Below, in pieces: positions 24,678 to 33,958 of a DNA stretch of 64,000 nt (within the stretch, counting starts at the first letter, position 1; each line of letters begins with the position of its first letter). The DNA is taken from NCBI RefSeq assembly GCF_003269035.1, contig NZ_QLTK01000016.1:1-64000 (forward strand), given 5' to 3'. Origin of the DNA: Paraburkholderia bryophila (GTDB lineage Bacteria > Pseudomonadota > Gammaproteobacteria > Burkholderiales > Burkholderiaceae). The notes below the pieces were generated by a model. It searched no databases. It was not told the DNA's origin and saw nothing but the letters and a program-made list of their open reading frames with translations. The position numbers and the translations under genes are program-made.

Positions 24678-25538
24678 GTGCTGATTTTCGTGGGAACTCT
24701 CGTGACGCTGTTGTCCGTTTTCGGCGGTTACGCGCTGGAAGGCGGCCATCTTGGTGCGCTGCTGCAGCCTGTTGAAGTGCTGATGATCGTCGGTGCGGGC
24801 GTCGGCGCGTTCATTCTCGGCAACGGAATGAAGACGATCAAGGCGACGCTGCGCGTCATTCCAACCCTGTTCAAGGGCGCGAAGTACAACAAGGACGTCT
24901 ACATGGAGCTGATGGCGCTCCTCTACGTTCTGCTGGCCAAGGCGCGCAAGGAAGGCACGCTGACGCTGGAAGCGGACATCGACGATCCGTCGAAGAGTCC
25001 GATCTTCACGCAATACCCGAAGATTCTCGCCGACCATCACATCATCGAATTCCTGACCGACTACCTGCGCTTGATGGTGGGCGGCAACATGAACGCGTTC
25101 GAGATCGAAAGTCTGATGGACGAGGAAATCGAAACGCATCACCAGGAAGGCGAGGCGCCCGCGCACGCACTGAACAAGGTCGGTGACGCCATGCCGGCGT
25201 TCGGGATCGTGGCCGCGGTGATGGGTGTGGTGCACACCATGGCCTCGGCCGACAAGCCGCCCGCCGTGCTCGGCGAGATGATCGCGCAGGCGCTGGTCGG
25301 CACCTTCCTCGGGATTCTGCTCTCGTACGGGCTGATCGGGCCGCTCGCGAGCGTCGCCGAACAGCGCGTGACCGAGTCGACCAAGATGTTCCAGTGCATC
25401 AAGGTGACGATTCTGGCCAGCCTGAACGGTTACGCCCCGGCAATCGCCGTCGAATTCGGCCGCAAGGTGCTCTTCTCGACCGAGCGCCCGTCGTTCGCCG
25501 AGCTCGAAGAGCACGTGCGCCGCGTCAAGGCCAAGTAA
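24678..25538 (+). CDS. motA: Flagellar motor stator protein MotA
   Basis: Protein of 286 aa from GTG 24678, with GAGGG upstream. The first segment MLIFVGTLVTLLSVFGGYAL and later AMPAFGIVAAVMGVVHTM and LVGTFLGILLSYGLIGPLAS are membrane helices. The cytoplasmic loop contains the charged segment (AKARKEGTLTLEADID) that contacts FliG. The Pro in DAMPAFG is the conserved channel proline. MotA and MotB form the proton-driven stator. First gene of the motor-chemotaxis operon. Confidence 0.95.
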   Translation: MLIFVGTLVTLLSVFGGYALEGGHLGALLQPVEVLMIVGAGVGAFILGNGMKTIKATLRVIPTLFKGAKYNKDVYMELMALLYVLLAKARKEGTLTLEADIDDPSKSPIFTQYPKILADHHIIEFLTDYLRLMVGGNMNAFEIESLMDEEIETHHQEGEAPAHALNKVGDAMPAFGIVAAVMGVVHTMASADKPPAVLGEMIAQALVGTFLGILLSYGLIGPLASVAEQRVTESTKMFQCIKVTILASLNGYAPAIAVEFGRKVLFSTERPSFAELEEHVRRVKAK

Positions 25539-25559
25539 AGGGCGCCGGGAACCGAATCG

Positions 25560-26567
25560 ATGAGCAAGGATAAAGACCGCGCCATTGTCGTCAAGCGCGC
25601 CGCACCGAAGAAGGCCGGCCATCACGGTGGCGCGTGGAAGCTCGCGTACGCCGACTTCATGACCGCGATGATGGCGTTCTTCCTGCTGATGTGGTTGCTG
25701 AGTTCGGCGTCCACGGTGCAGTTGAAGGGGATTGCGGATTACTTCAACCAGCCGTTGAAAGTGACGCTGTGGGGCGGCGACCGCAGCGCGGAAGACTCCA
25801 GCATTCTGAAGGGTGGCGGCCGCGATATTTCGACCGACGCGCAAGGCATTACACGCATCACGGACGGCCAGAACAGCCGTGCCCAGCGGACCGTTTCGCA
25901 CAGCACCGACGACTCGATGAACCAGTCGCAGGGCGAGCTGGAACGCCGCGAGCAGGCCCGGCTGCACGATCTGCAGGTCAAGCTGATGGCCGCGATCGAA
26001 GCGAACCCGGTGCTGCGCCAGTTCAAGCAGCAGATCCGCATCGATTCGACGCTGACCGGCTTGCGCATCGAAATCGTCGACTCGCAGAAGCGGCCGATGT
26101 TCGCGACCGCCAAAGACCAGGTCGAGCCGTACATGCGCGACATTCTGCGCGAGATCGGCCACACGCTGAACGACGTGCCGAACCGCATCATCGTGCAGGG
26201 ACACACCGACGCCGCACAGTACGCGGGCGGCGAGAAGGGTTACAGCAACTGGGAACTGTCCGCGGATCGCGCCAATGCGTCGCGCCGCGAGCTGATCGCC
26301 GGCGGCATGGACGAAGCGAAGGTGATGCGCGTGCTCGGTCTCGCGTCGACGCAAAACCTGAACAAGGCGGACCCGATGGATCCGGAAAACCGCCGTATCA
26401 GCATCATCGTATTGAACAGGAAGTCGGAGGAGGCGCTCGATCATGACGACTCCACCACGACCACCTTGTCGGACGACGCAGCCGGCTCCAAGCCGTTGCT
26501 GCAAAAGCTTGCGCAGCCGGTGACGGCTGCACCGAAGTTGCCGGCGGCAGCGCCGGCGGCCCAGTAA
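25560..26567 (+). CDS. motB: Flagellar motor stator protein MotB
   Basis: Protein of 335 aa. The single N-terminal membrane helix begins KLAYADFMTAMMAFFLLMWL, and Asp32 in ADFM is the proton-binding residue. The C-terminal OmpA-like peptidoglycan-binding domain is clear (NRIIVQGHTDAAQYAGGEKG, then LSADRANASRREL and ENRRISIIVL). An Ala/Pro-rich tail follows. It starts 21 bases after motA and anchors the stator to the cell wall. Confidence 0.95.
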   Translation: MSKDKDRAIVVKRAAPKKAGHHGGAWKLAYADFMTAMMAFFLLMWLLSSASTVQLKGIADYFNQPLKVTLWGGDRSAEDSSILKGGGRDISTDAQGITRITDGQNSRAQRTVSHSTDDSMNQSQGELERREQARLHDLQVKLMAAIEANPVLRQFKQQIRIDSTLTGLRIEIVDSQKRPMFATAKDQVEPYMRDILREIGHTLNDVPNRIIVQGHTDAAQYAGGEKGYSNWELSADRANASRRELIAGGMDEAKVMRVLGLASTQNLNKADPMDPENRRISIIVLNRKSEEALDHDDSTTTTLSDDAAGSKPLLQKLAQPVTAAPKLPAAAPAAQ

Positions 26568-26650
26568 CAGACAGCGGTCGTCCGGCCGTTTCACGCGCCC
26601 GTGGGCGCGGACCGCCCGGCGATCCATAGCGTAAGTGCAGCGAGGTTTTC

Positions 26651-27028
26651 ATGATCAGGCATATCCTGGCAATCGACGATTCGGCATCGATGCGGCAGAT
26701 TCTCGCCGCGACGCTGACGACGGCCGGCTATGAGGTGACGCTCGCGTCGGACGGCATCGAAGGGCTCGAAAACGCGCTCGCCATGTCGTTCGACCTCGTC
26801 TTGACCGACCAGCACATGCCGGGCAAGACCGGCCTCGATCTGATCGCCGCGCTGCGCGGCAACCCGGCCTACCAGGCGACACCCATCCTCGTCCTCACGA
26901 CGGAATCGGGCGAGCCGTTCAAGGCAGCGGCACGGGCGGCGGGCGCGACCGGCTGGATCGAAAAGCCGCTCGACCCGGACATGCTGACCGAACTGGTGGC
27001 GGCGTTAGCCGAACCGGATCAGGCGTAA
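26651..27028 (+). CDS. CheY-like response regulator (first of two in the operon)
   Basis: Protein of 125 aa, a lone receiver domain. Acidic pocket Asp9-Asp10 (LAIDDSASM), phospho-acceptor Asp53 (LVLTDQHMPGKTG), Thr in LVLTTESGE and Lys in GWIEKPLD. It lies between motB and cheA. It is distinct from the CheY before cheZ (35133) and may be a phosphate sink, an adaptor or a second motor-binding CheY. Similar CheY1 proteins occur in the same slot in related genera. Confidence 0.9.
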   Translation: MIRHILAIDDSASMRQILAATLTTAGYEVTLASDGIEGLENALAMSFDLVLTDQHMPGKTGLDLIAALRGNPAYQATPILVLTTESGEPFKAAARAAGATGWIEKPLDPDMLTELVAALAEPDQA

Positions 27029-27116
27029 GCACCACCCTTAGACCAAGTTATAGAAGCTCTCGACGCGGCGGCACGGTAGCCCAAGCCTAGACAGGAACTC
27101 TCGCGGTGACCCAGGC

Positions 27117-29399
27117 ATGACACTCGACATCACTCAGTTCTATCAGACGTTCTTCGACGAAGCGGACGAACTGCTCGCGCAGATGGAGCAGTTGCTGCTC
27201 AATCTGGACATCGCGCATCCGGACCCGGAAGACCTCGCGGCAATTTTCCGCGCGGCGCACTCCATCAAGGGCGGCGCGGCGACGTTCGGCTTTACCGCGC
27301 TGACGGAAACGACCCACATTCTCGAATCGCTGCTCGACCGCGCGCGCAATAACGAACTCGTGCTGCGCAAGGACATGATCGACACGTTCCTCGAAACCAA
27401 GGACGTGTTGTCCGGCCAGCTCGCCGACTACCGGGCAAGCGCCGAGCCGGACGCGGCGATCGCCAGGGCGATCTGCGCGAAGCTCGAACAGTTGCACGCG
27501 GAAAGCCGCGCGGGCGGTGCGCCAGCCGCGCCGGTAGCCGCACCAGTGGCAGCAGTTGTTGAAACACAGGCAGGACAAGGTGGTACCCCGCCGGAGCACG
27601 TCGTCGAACAGGCGGTGCAAGCGGCGGCGGGTGAATGGACTGACGGCGAACCGGCTCAGACCGGACAAGCCGCGGGCGCCGGCGCGGACGATAGCACCGG
27701 TCCCCATCTGAAAATTACGCTACGGGGCGTTGGGGAGAAGGACCAGGAACTGCTGGCCGAAGAGCTGGGCAACCTGGGCAACATCGTCGGGCAGGTCAAG
27801 AGCGGCGGCGACTTCACGCTGTGGCTTCAGACCGACGTGACCTCCGACGATATCATCGCCGTCTGCTGTTTCGTGATCGACGAAAGTCAGATCTCGATCG
27901 GCCGCGGCACCGCACCGGCGGACGAAACGCAGCAAGGCGAACCTGGAACGCCCGACGCTGCCGATTCGGCCCCGGCGCAAGCAGCACAGGCAGCACAAGC
28001 AGCAGAAGCGGGGCAGGCAGCGTCGTCGGCCCCGGTGGCCAACACCGCTGCGCCCGCTGCAACACATGGCCTATTCGACGCACCGGCGGCGCAACCCGCC
28101 GCAGCCAGCAGCGCACCGGCGGCCAGCGCGGCGCCGGCGGCGAGCGCGGCCGCGCCCGCTGAGCATGATCGCAAGGCGGCGGCCCGTCCGGCTGCCGCTG
28201 CGGGCGGTGCGGAAGGCAGTTCGATTCGGGTCGGCGTCGAAAAGGTCGATCAGCTGATCAACCTGGTCGGCGAACTGGTAATCACGCAAGCCATGCTCGC
28301 GGAAACCACCAGCACGTTCGATCCGGCGCTGCACGACCGGCTCTTCAACGGCATGGCGCAGCTCGAGCGCAACGCGCGCGATCTGCAGGAAGCGGTGATG
28401 TCGATCCGCATGATGCCGATGGATTACGTGTTCAGCCGCTTCCCGCGCCTGGTGCGCGATCTGGCGGCGAAACTCGGTAAGGAAGTGGAGCTCGTCACCT
28501 TCGGTCAGGCGACCGAACTCGACAAGAGCCTGATCGAGCGGATCATCGATCCGTTGACTCACCTCGTGCGCAACAGTCTCGACCACGGCATCGAAACCGT
28601 GGAAGCGCGGCGCGCGGCGGGCAAGGATTCGACCGGGCAGCTGGTGCTGTCGGCGGCTCACCATGGCGGCAACATCGTCATTGAAGTGAGCGACGACGGC
28701 GCAGGCCTGCGCCGCGACAAGATTCTCGCGAAGGCGGCCAAGCAGGGCATGCAGGTCAGCGAGACGATGAGCGACGAAGAAGTCTGGAACCTGATTTTCC
28801 TGCCGGGCTTCTCGACGGCGGAACAGGTCACGGACGTCTCCGGTCGTGGCGTCGGCATGGACGTGGTGAAGCGGAACATCCAGTCGATGGGTGGTCACGT
28901 GGAAATCACCTCGCACGCCGGCAAGGGCAGCACCACGCGCATCGTTCTGCCGCTCACGCTGGCGATTCTCGACGGCATGTCGGTCAAGGTGGGCAGCGAG
29001 ATTTTCATTCTGCCGCTGAACTTCGTGATGGAGTCGCTGCAGCCGCAAGCCGAAGATATCTACACGGTCGCCAACGGCGAGCGCGTGGTGCGCGTGCGCG
29101 GCGAATACCTGCCGTTGGTCGCGTTGCACGAAGTGTTCAACGTGGACGACGCCAAGCAGGAGCCGACCCAGGGCATCGTCACCATCATGCAAACCGAAGG
29201 GCGCCGCTTTGCGATGCTGATCGACGAACTGGTGGGCCAGCAGCAGGTGGTCGTGAAGAATCTGGAAACGAATTACCGCAAGGTGCACGGCATTTCAGCG
29301 GCGACCATTCTCGGCGACGGCAGCGTCGCGCTGATCGTGGACGTGGCGGCGCTGAATCGCGAAACGCGCCACGCACACGGCGCAATGAGCCTCGCGTGA
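27117..29399 (+). CDS. cheA: Chemotaxis histidine kinase CheA
   Basis: Protein of 760 aa. The P1 domain carries the phosphorylated His48 in FRAAHSIKGGAATFGF. After an Ala/Gln-rich linker (~135-195), a P2-like domain (HLKITLRGVGEKDQELLAEE, ~197-260) should bind CheY/CheB. A second Ala/Pro linker (~265-360) leads to P3 dimerisation (VGVEKVDQLINLVGELVITQ), the P4 ATPase (RNSLDHGIE N-box, SDDGAGLRRDKI and GRGVGMDVV) and P5, the CheW-like domain (~620-755). It receives receptor signals through CheW and phosphorylates both CheY and CheB. The linkers are long for the family. Confidence 0.96.
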   Translation: MTLDITQFYQTFFDEADELLAQMEQLLLNLDIAHPDPEDLAAIFRAAHSIKGGAATFGFTALTETTHILESLLDRARNNELVLRKDMIDTFLETKDVLSGQLADYRASAEPDAAIARAICAKLEQLHAESRAGGAPAAPVAAPVAAVVETQAGQGGTPPEHVVEQAVQAAAGEWTDGEPAQTGQAAGAGADDSTGPHLKITLRGVGEKDQELLAEELGNLGNIVGQVKSGGDFTLWLQTDVTSDDIIAVCCFVIDESQISIGRGTAPADETQQGEPGTPDAADSAPAQAAQAAQAAEAGQAASSAPVANTAAPAATHGLFDAPAAQPAAASSAPAASAAPAASAAAPAEHDRKAAARPAAAAGGAEGSSIRVGVEKVDQLINLVGELVITQAMLAETTSTFDPALHDRLFNGMAQLERNARDLQEAVMSIRMMPMDYVFSRFPRLVRDLAAKLGKEVELVTFGQATELDKSLIERIIDPLTHLVRNSLDHGIETVEARRAAGKDSTGQLVLSAAHHGGNIVIEVSDDGAGLRRDKILAKAAKQGMQVSETMSDEEVWNLIFLPGFSTAEQVTDVSGRGVGMDVVKRNIQSMGGHVEITSHAGKGSTTRIVLPLTLAILDGMSVKVGSEIFILPLNFVMESLQPQAEDIYTVANGERVVRVRGEYLPLVALHEVFNVDDAKQEPTQGIVTIMQTEGRRFAMLIDELVGQQQVVVKNLETNYRKVHGISAATILGDGSVALIVDVAALNRETRHAHGAMSLA

Positions 29400-29462
29400 T
29401 GCCGCTCACATTCGACACAACACTCATTCAACTTAACTCATCCCAACCGTTTGGGGGCTAAC

Positions 29463-29999
29463 GTGGCAGAAGTCCAATCCATCAATTCGAGCGTCGCGAA
29501 CGCGAGCGGTACGAATGGCCGCCGCGACGCGCAGCAGGCAGACGCCGGCGGTCAGGAATTCCTCGTCTTCACGCTCGGCGCCGAAGAGTACGGCATCGAC
29601 ATTCTCAAGGTGCAGGAAATCCGCGGCTACGACAACGTGACGCGGATCGCCAATGCGCCGGAATTCATCAAGGGCGTGATCAATCTGCGCGGCATCATCG
29701 TGCCGATCGTCGACATGCGCATCAAGTTCCATCTGGGCCGGGTCGAATACGACCACCAGACGGTGGTGATCATCCTGAACGTCGCGCATCGCGTGGTCGG
29801 GATGGTGGTGGACGGCGTGTCGGACGTGCTGACGCTCGCCACCGACCAGATCATGCCGGCGCCGGAATTCGGCGCGACGCTGACGACCGAGTACCTCACG
29901 GGACTCGGCACCGTCGACGGCCGCATGCTGATCCTGATGGACATCGAGAAGCTGATGACCAGCCGCGAAATGGCGCTGATCGAAGCACTCGGCGCCTGA
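29463..29999 (+). CDS. cheW: Chemotaxis coupling protein CheW
   Basis: Protein of 178 aa from GTG 29463, chosen because GGGGG lies five bases upstream; a TTG at 29451 would add four residues. FLVFTLGAEEYGIDILKVQEI and FIKGVINLRGIIVPIVDMR are CheW signatures. CheW couples receptors to CheA. The first ~35 residues are a Ser/Asn/Gln-rich extension. Confidence 0.95.
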   Translation: MAEVQSINSSVANASGTNGRRDAQQADAGGQEFLVFTLGAEEYGIDILKVQEIRGYDNVTRIANAPEFIKGVINLRGIIVPIVDMRIKFHLGRVEYDHQTVVIILNVAHRVVGMVVDGVSDVLTLATDQIMPAPEFGATLTTEYLTGLGTVDGRMLILMDIEKLMTSREMALIEALGA

Positions 30000-30051
30000 C
30001 GGCAGCGGCAGCAGCAAGCTTTAACGACAGATTGGGACAGGGAGCATCGAG

Positions 30052-31965
30052 ATGCTGAGCAGGTGGTCGATTCGCACGTCGTTGACGATGGTGGGGATCC
30101 TTCTGGCGGCGCTGACCGTGGTGGTCGGCGCTCTTGGGCTAACCGCGCTGAATCGCGCGAGCCAGTCGCTCGACCGCATTGCGCGCGGCGATCTGGTGGC
30201 GATTCACGCCCTCGACGATGCTTCCGCGTATCTGTTGCGCTCGCGTCTCGCAATCGACCGGTTCAACACGCTGTCGGCCGCGGGGAATGCGGACGAAGCG
30301 AAGAAGGCGATCGACCGCGCGCAGGAACTGCTGGTCAAGGGCAATCAAAGCTGGCAGATGTATCTCGACGCGCCGAAAGCCGGCATCGACCCGGCGCTGC
30401 TCGACGACGTGCTCGCCAAGCGCACGGCGGTGATGCGCGACGGCGTCGATCCGGAGTTCGCGGCGTTGAACGCGAACGACATGAACGCGTATCACGCGAT
30501 TGCCGATACGAAGATCAGCCCGATGTTCATCGCCTATGACGGCGCGGCGTCGGCGGTCATCAAGGCGTTGCAGCAAAGCGCGGTGGATCTGCAGGCCGGC
30601 GCGCAGTCGAACATCTCGCTGATGACCACGCTGATCATCGCGTTCACGCTGTTCGCGCTGGTCGTGGTGGTGGGCATCCGTTTCGCGCTGCGCGGCCTGA
30701 TCGTGCAACCGCTGAAAGATGCAACCGCGTGCTTCGAGCGGATCGCGGCGGGCGATCTGTCCGAGTCGATCAATGTGTTCAGCCGTAACGAAATCGGCGT
30801 TCTGTTCGCCGGCATCAAGCGGATGCAGGACAGCATGTCGACCATGGTGAAGGCGGTCCACAGCAGCACCGAATCGATCGACACCGGCGCCCGCGAAATC
30901 GCCATGGGCAACACCGATCTGTCGCAACGCACCGAACAGCAAGCCGCTTCGCTGCAGGAAACCGCGTCGAGCATGGAGCAACTGACGGGCACCGTACGGC
31001 AGAACGCCGAGAACGCGCGCCAGGCGAGCCAACTGGCCGTCAACGCGTCGGACATCGCCACGCGCGGCGGCGACGTGGTGAGCCAGGTCGTCACGACGAT
31101 GCAGGACATCGCGACCAGCTCGAACAAGGTCGTCGACATCATCGGCGTGATCGAAGGTATCGCGTTTCAAACCAATATTCTCGCGCTGAACGCGGCGGTC
31201 GAAGCCGCCCGCGCCGGCGAGCAGGGCCGCGGTTTCGCGGTGGTGGCCGGCGAAGTGCGCAGCCTCGCGCAGCGCAGCGCGAGCGCCGCGAAGGAAATCA
31301 AGGAATTGATCGGCGACTCGGTCGACAAGGTGCAAAGCGGCTCGACGCTGGTCGGCCGGGCGGGCACCACGATGGACGAGATCGTGCAGGCGGTGCGCCG
31401 CGTGACCGACATCATGGGCGAAATCAGCGCAGCGTCGGAAGAACAGTCCGGCGGCATCGAACAGGTGAATCGGGCGGTCGTGCAGATGGACGAAGTCACG
31501 CAGCAGAATGCCGCGCTGGTCGAACAGGCGGCGGCCGCGGCGGCGTCGCTCGAAGATCAGACGCGGCAGTTGCAAGCGGTGCTGACCGGCTGGAAAGTGG
31601 CCGGCGGCCCGACGCGCAGCAGCGCGGCTCCGGCGGCGCGTTCGCCAGTGGCGGCGCGTAGCGGCGGCAATGTCGGTAGCCACGGCAACAAGAGCAAGGC
31701 AGCGGCCAAGACGGCTCCGCAAGCGGGCCCGGCTCATGCCACGAATCACGCAGCGCATCACGCCACACCGGCGGTAGGCGCGGCTGCGGCAAGCAACACG
31801 GCAACACACGCAGCACCGGCGGCAACCGCGCACGAAGCAGGCGCGGCACGCGTCGAACCGGCGCTGCGGCCGAAGACGGTTCGTCCGTCCGCCGATTCCA
31901 CGGCACGCTCGGGCGCGTCCAGCGCGACCGCGGCGGGCTCGGACGCGGACTGGGAAACGTTCTAG
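30052..31965 (+). CDS. Methyl-accepting chemotaxis protein (Tar/Tsr type)
   Basis: Protein of 637 aa. First membrane helix at ~10-30 (MVGILLAALTVVVGALGL), periplasmic four-helix sensor of Tar type (~35-190), second helix (~190-215), HAMP, then the signalling hairpin with tip VIEGIAFQTNILALNAAVEAARAGEQGRGFAVVA. Methylation helices are visible (TEQQAASLQETASSMEQL). The last ~110 residues are an Ala/His/Ser-rich tether ending in DWETF, a CheR/CheB-docking pentapeptide. The ligand is unknown. As the only receptor in the operon it may be the main high-abundance type. Confidence 0.94.
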   Translation: MLSRWSIRTSLTMVGILLAALTVVVGALGLTALNRASQSLDRIARGDLVAIHALDDASAYLLRSRLAIDRFNTLSAAGNADEAKKAIDRAQELLVKGNQSWQMYLDAPKAGIDPALLDDVLAKRTAVMRDGVDPEFAALNANDMNAYHAIADTKISPMFIAYDGAASAVIKALQQSAVDLQAGAQSNISLMTTLIIAFTLFALVVVVGIRFALRGLIVQPLKDATACFERIAAGDLSESINVFSRNEIGVLFAGIKRMQDSMSTMVKAVHSSTESIDTGAREIAMGNTDLSQRTEQQAASLQETASSMEQLTGTVRQNAENARQASQLAVNASDIATRGGDVVSQVVTTMQDIATSSNKVVDIIGVIEGIAFQTNILALNAAVEAARAGEQGRGFAVVAGEVRSLAQRSASAAKEIKELIGDSVDKVQSGSTLVGRAGTTMDEIVQAVRRVTDIMGEISAASEEQSGGIEQVNRAVVQMDEVTQQNAALVEQAAAAAASLEDQTRQLQAVLTGWKVAGGPTRSSAAPAARSPVAARSGGNVGSHGNKSKAAAKTAPQAGPAHATNHAAHHATPAVGAAAASNTATHAAPAATAHEAGAARVEPALRPKTVRPSADSTARSGASSATAAGSDADWETF

Positions 31966-32169
31966 GAAATGGCACGAAGACATGCAGTCATTCGACATCT
32001 CGCGCCATGAGGAGCGAATCATCGAAGCACGCTTACACGGCGTGTCGCGGGCCGACTGCGTGTTGGAAGAACTCGCGGGCGGGCGCGACCCCGCGAACAC
32101 AATCCCTTCCTCCCAGGGACACCCTCTGGGCGGCAAACGGGATGGCTCGTATTGCAGGCAGGAACTTTC

Positions 32170-33120
32170 ATGATGGCAACGCGCGCACAGCAACGACCCG
32201 ATCGGGCGGAGCCGGTTAGATCCGGTGAACAGGGACGGGATTTCGAATTCACGTCGGCGGATTTTGCTCGCATTCGCGACCTGATCCATCGCAGCGCGGG
32301 CATTTCGCTATCGGATCACAAACGCGACATGGCGTACAGCCGTCTGGCGCGCCGTCTGCGCGCCCGCGGCCTCGACACGTTCAAACAGTATCTCGATCTG
32401 CTCGAAGCGGAGAACGATCCGGCCGAGTGGGAAGCCTTCACCAATGCGCTGACCACCAACCTGACTGCGTTCTTCCGTGAGGCGCATCACTTTCCGATTC
32501 TGGCCGAGTTCGTGCCGCGCCGTGCGCAGCCGGTCTCGGTCTGGTGCTCGGCGGCGTCCACCGGCGAAGAGCCGTACTCGATCGCGATGACGCTGATCGA
32601 AGCGCTGGGCGACAGCGGCGCGCGCCAGGCGTCGGTGCTGGCCACGGACATCGACACGCAGGTGCTCGCGAAAGCCGAAGCCGGCATGTACCAGTTCGAC
32701 CAGGTCAAGCACCTGTCGCCCGAGCGGCTCAAGCGCTTCTTCCTGAAGGGCACCGGCGCGCATGCCGGGATGGTCAAGGTGCGTCCGGAAGTACGCGCGC
32801 TGGTACGCTTCCAGCAACTGAACCTGACCGACCGCGATTACCAGTTGCGCTCGCAGTTCGACGCGATTTTCTGCCGCAACGTGATGATCTATTTCGACAA
32901 GCCGACCCAGGCCCAGGTGTTGGGCCGCTTCGAGCCGCTGATGAAATCGGGCGGCCTGCTGTTCGCCGGTCACTCGGAAAACTTCACCTACGTCACACAG
33001 GCATTCAAGCTGCGCGGCCAGACCGTCTACGAACTGACGCGTGACGCCACCGGCACGCGCACGCCGGCGCGTGCATCGACATCGACGTCGTCTCACACGA
33101 CGAGCGGGGTGACCGTATGA
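32170..33120 (+). CDS. cheR: Chemotaxis methyltransferase CheR
   Basis: Protein of 316 aa. I start at ATG 32170, which has CAGGAA six bases upstream; ATG 32152 would add six residues. The N-terminal helical domain (FARIRDLIHRSAGISLSDHKRDM) precedes the SAM-binding domain (VWCSAASTGEEPYSIAM, ATDIDTQVLAKAE, FCRNVMIYFDK). It methylates receptor glutamates and can dock on the DWETF tail of the MCP. Its stop overlaps the cheD start by four bases. Confidence 0.95.
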   Translation: MMATRAQQRPDRAEPVRSGEQGRDFEFTSADFARIRDLIHRSAGISLSDHKRDMAYSRLARRLRARGLDTFKQYLDLLEAENDPAEWEAFTNALTTNLTAFFREAHHFPILAEFVPRRAQPVSVWCSAASTGEEPYSIAMTLIEALGDSGARQASVLATDIDTQVLAKAEAGMYQFDQVKHLSPERLKRFFLKGTGAHAGMVKVRPEVRALVRFQQLNLTDRDYQLRSQFDAIFCRNVMIYFDKPTQAQVLGRFEPLMKSGGLLFAGHSENFTYVTQAFKLRGQTVYELTRDATGTRTPARASTSTSSHTTSGVTV

Positions 33121-33953
33121 GCAGCCGTCTGCCGATCGCAACCAATCTGTATTACGACAACCACTTCCAGCGCCCCGGCGTGAAGCTGTTGCCGAACGAG
33201 TTCTACACGACGCACGAAGACATGGTGCTGGTCACCGTGCTCGGCTCGTGCGTGGCGGCCTGCATTCAGGACCGCACGGCGGGCATCGGCGGCATGAACC
33301 ACTTCATGCTGCCCGACGACGGCGCGGACGTCGCGCAAGCCGCGTCGGACTCGATGCGCTACGGCGCGTACGCCATGGAAGTGCTGATCAACGAACTCAT
33401 CAAGGCCGGCGGCCGGCGCGAGCGCTTCGAAGCCAAGGTGTTCGGCGGCGGCGCGGTGCTGGCGGGGATGACGACGATGAACATCGGCGATCGCAATTCG
33501 GAGTTCGTGCGCCGCTATCTGGCGCTCGAGAAGATCCGGATCGTCGCGGAAGACTTGCAGGGCTCGCACCCGCGCAAGGTCGCGTTCATGCCGCGCACCG
33601 GTCAGGTGATGGTGAAGAAATTGCGTCTGCAGCAGGAAGCGGGCGTGGCCGAGCGCGAACAGGCGCTCGTGCGGCAGGGCGCCGAGGCCCGTGCCGAGCG
33701 GCTCGCCGCCGCGCGCAAGCGGGTCGAGCTGTTCTCGACGCCGGCTGCGACGCGGCCCAAGGTCGAACTGTTTTCGTCGACGGGCGCGGCACGCCCCAAG
33801 GTCGAGCTGTTCAGCTCGGGCGGCGGCGGAGCAGCGGGAACAGCCGGGTCGGCGGCAGGCAGTGCGGGCGCAGCGAAGCCGCGCATCGAACTGTTCGGCG
33901 CCAACTCGCGCCCGATTAACTCAAACAACGCCAGAACTACAGAGGAGGCGTGA
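33117..33953 (+). CDS. cheD: Chemoreceptor glutamine deamidase CheD with repeated C-terminal tail
   Basis: Protein of 278 aa. Residues 1-180 are the CheD domain with catalytic Cys45 (VLGSCVAACIQD), His62 (GGMNHFML) and Thr40; it deamidates receptor glutamines. The tail (~200-278) is unusual: VELFS-type peptides recur at 203, 216, 229 and, as IELFG, 257, separated by Ala/Gly/Pro linkers. Family members are usually ~160-230 aa. Start overlaps cheR by four bases and its stop overlaps the first possible cheB start. Confidence 0.94.
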   Translation: MSSRLPIATNLYYDNHFQRPGVKLLPNEFYTTHEDMVLVTVLGSCVAACIQDRTAGIGGMNHFMLPDDGADVAQAASDSMRYGAYAMEVLINELIKAGGRRERFEAKVFGGGAVLAGMTTMNIGDRNSEFVRRYLALEKIRIVAEDLQGSHPRKVAFMPRTGQVMVKKLRLQQEAGVAEREQALVRQGAEARAERLAAARKRVELFSTPAATRPKVELFSSTGAARPKVELFSSGGGGAAGTAGSAAGSAGAAKPRIELFGANSRPINSNNARTTEEA

Positions 33954-33958
33954 GCGCT

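Noticed and set aside
30139..32289. 716-codon open frame on the minus strand opposite the MCP
   Set aside because: It is antisense to a clear chemoreceptor gene and its His/Arg/Ala-rich translation is typical of GC-rich shadow frames.
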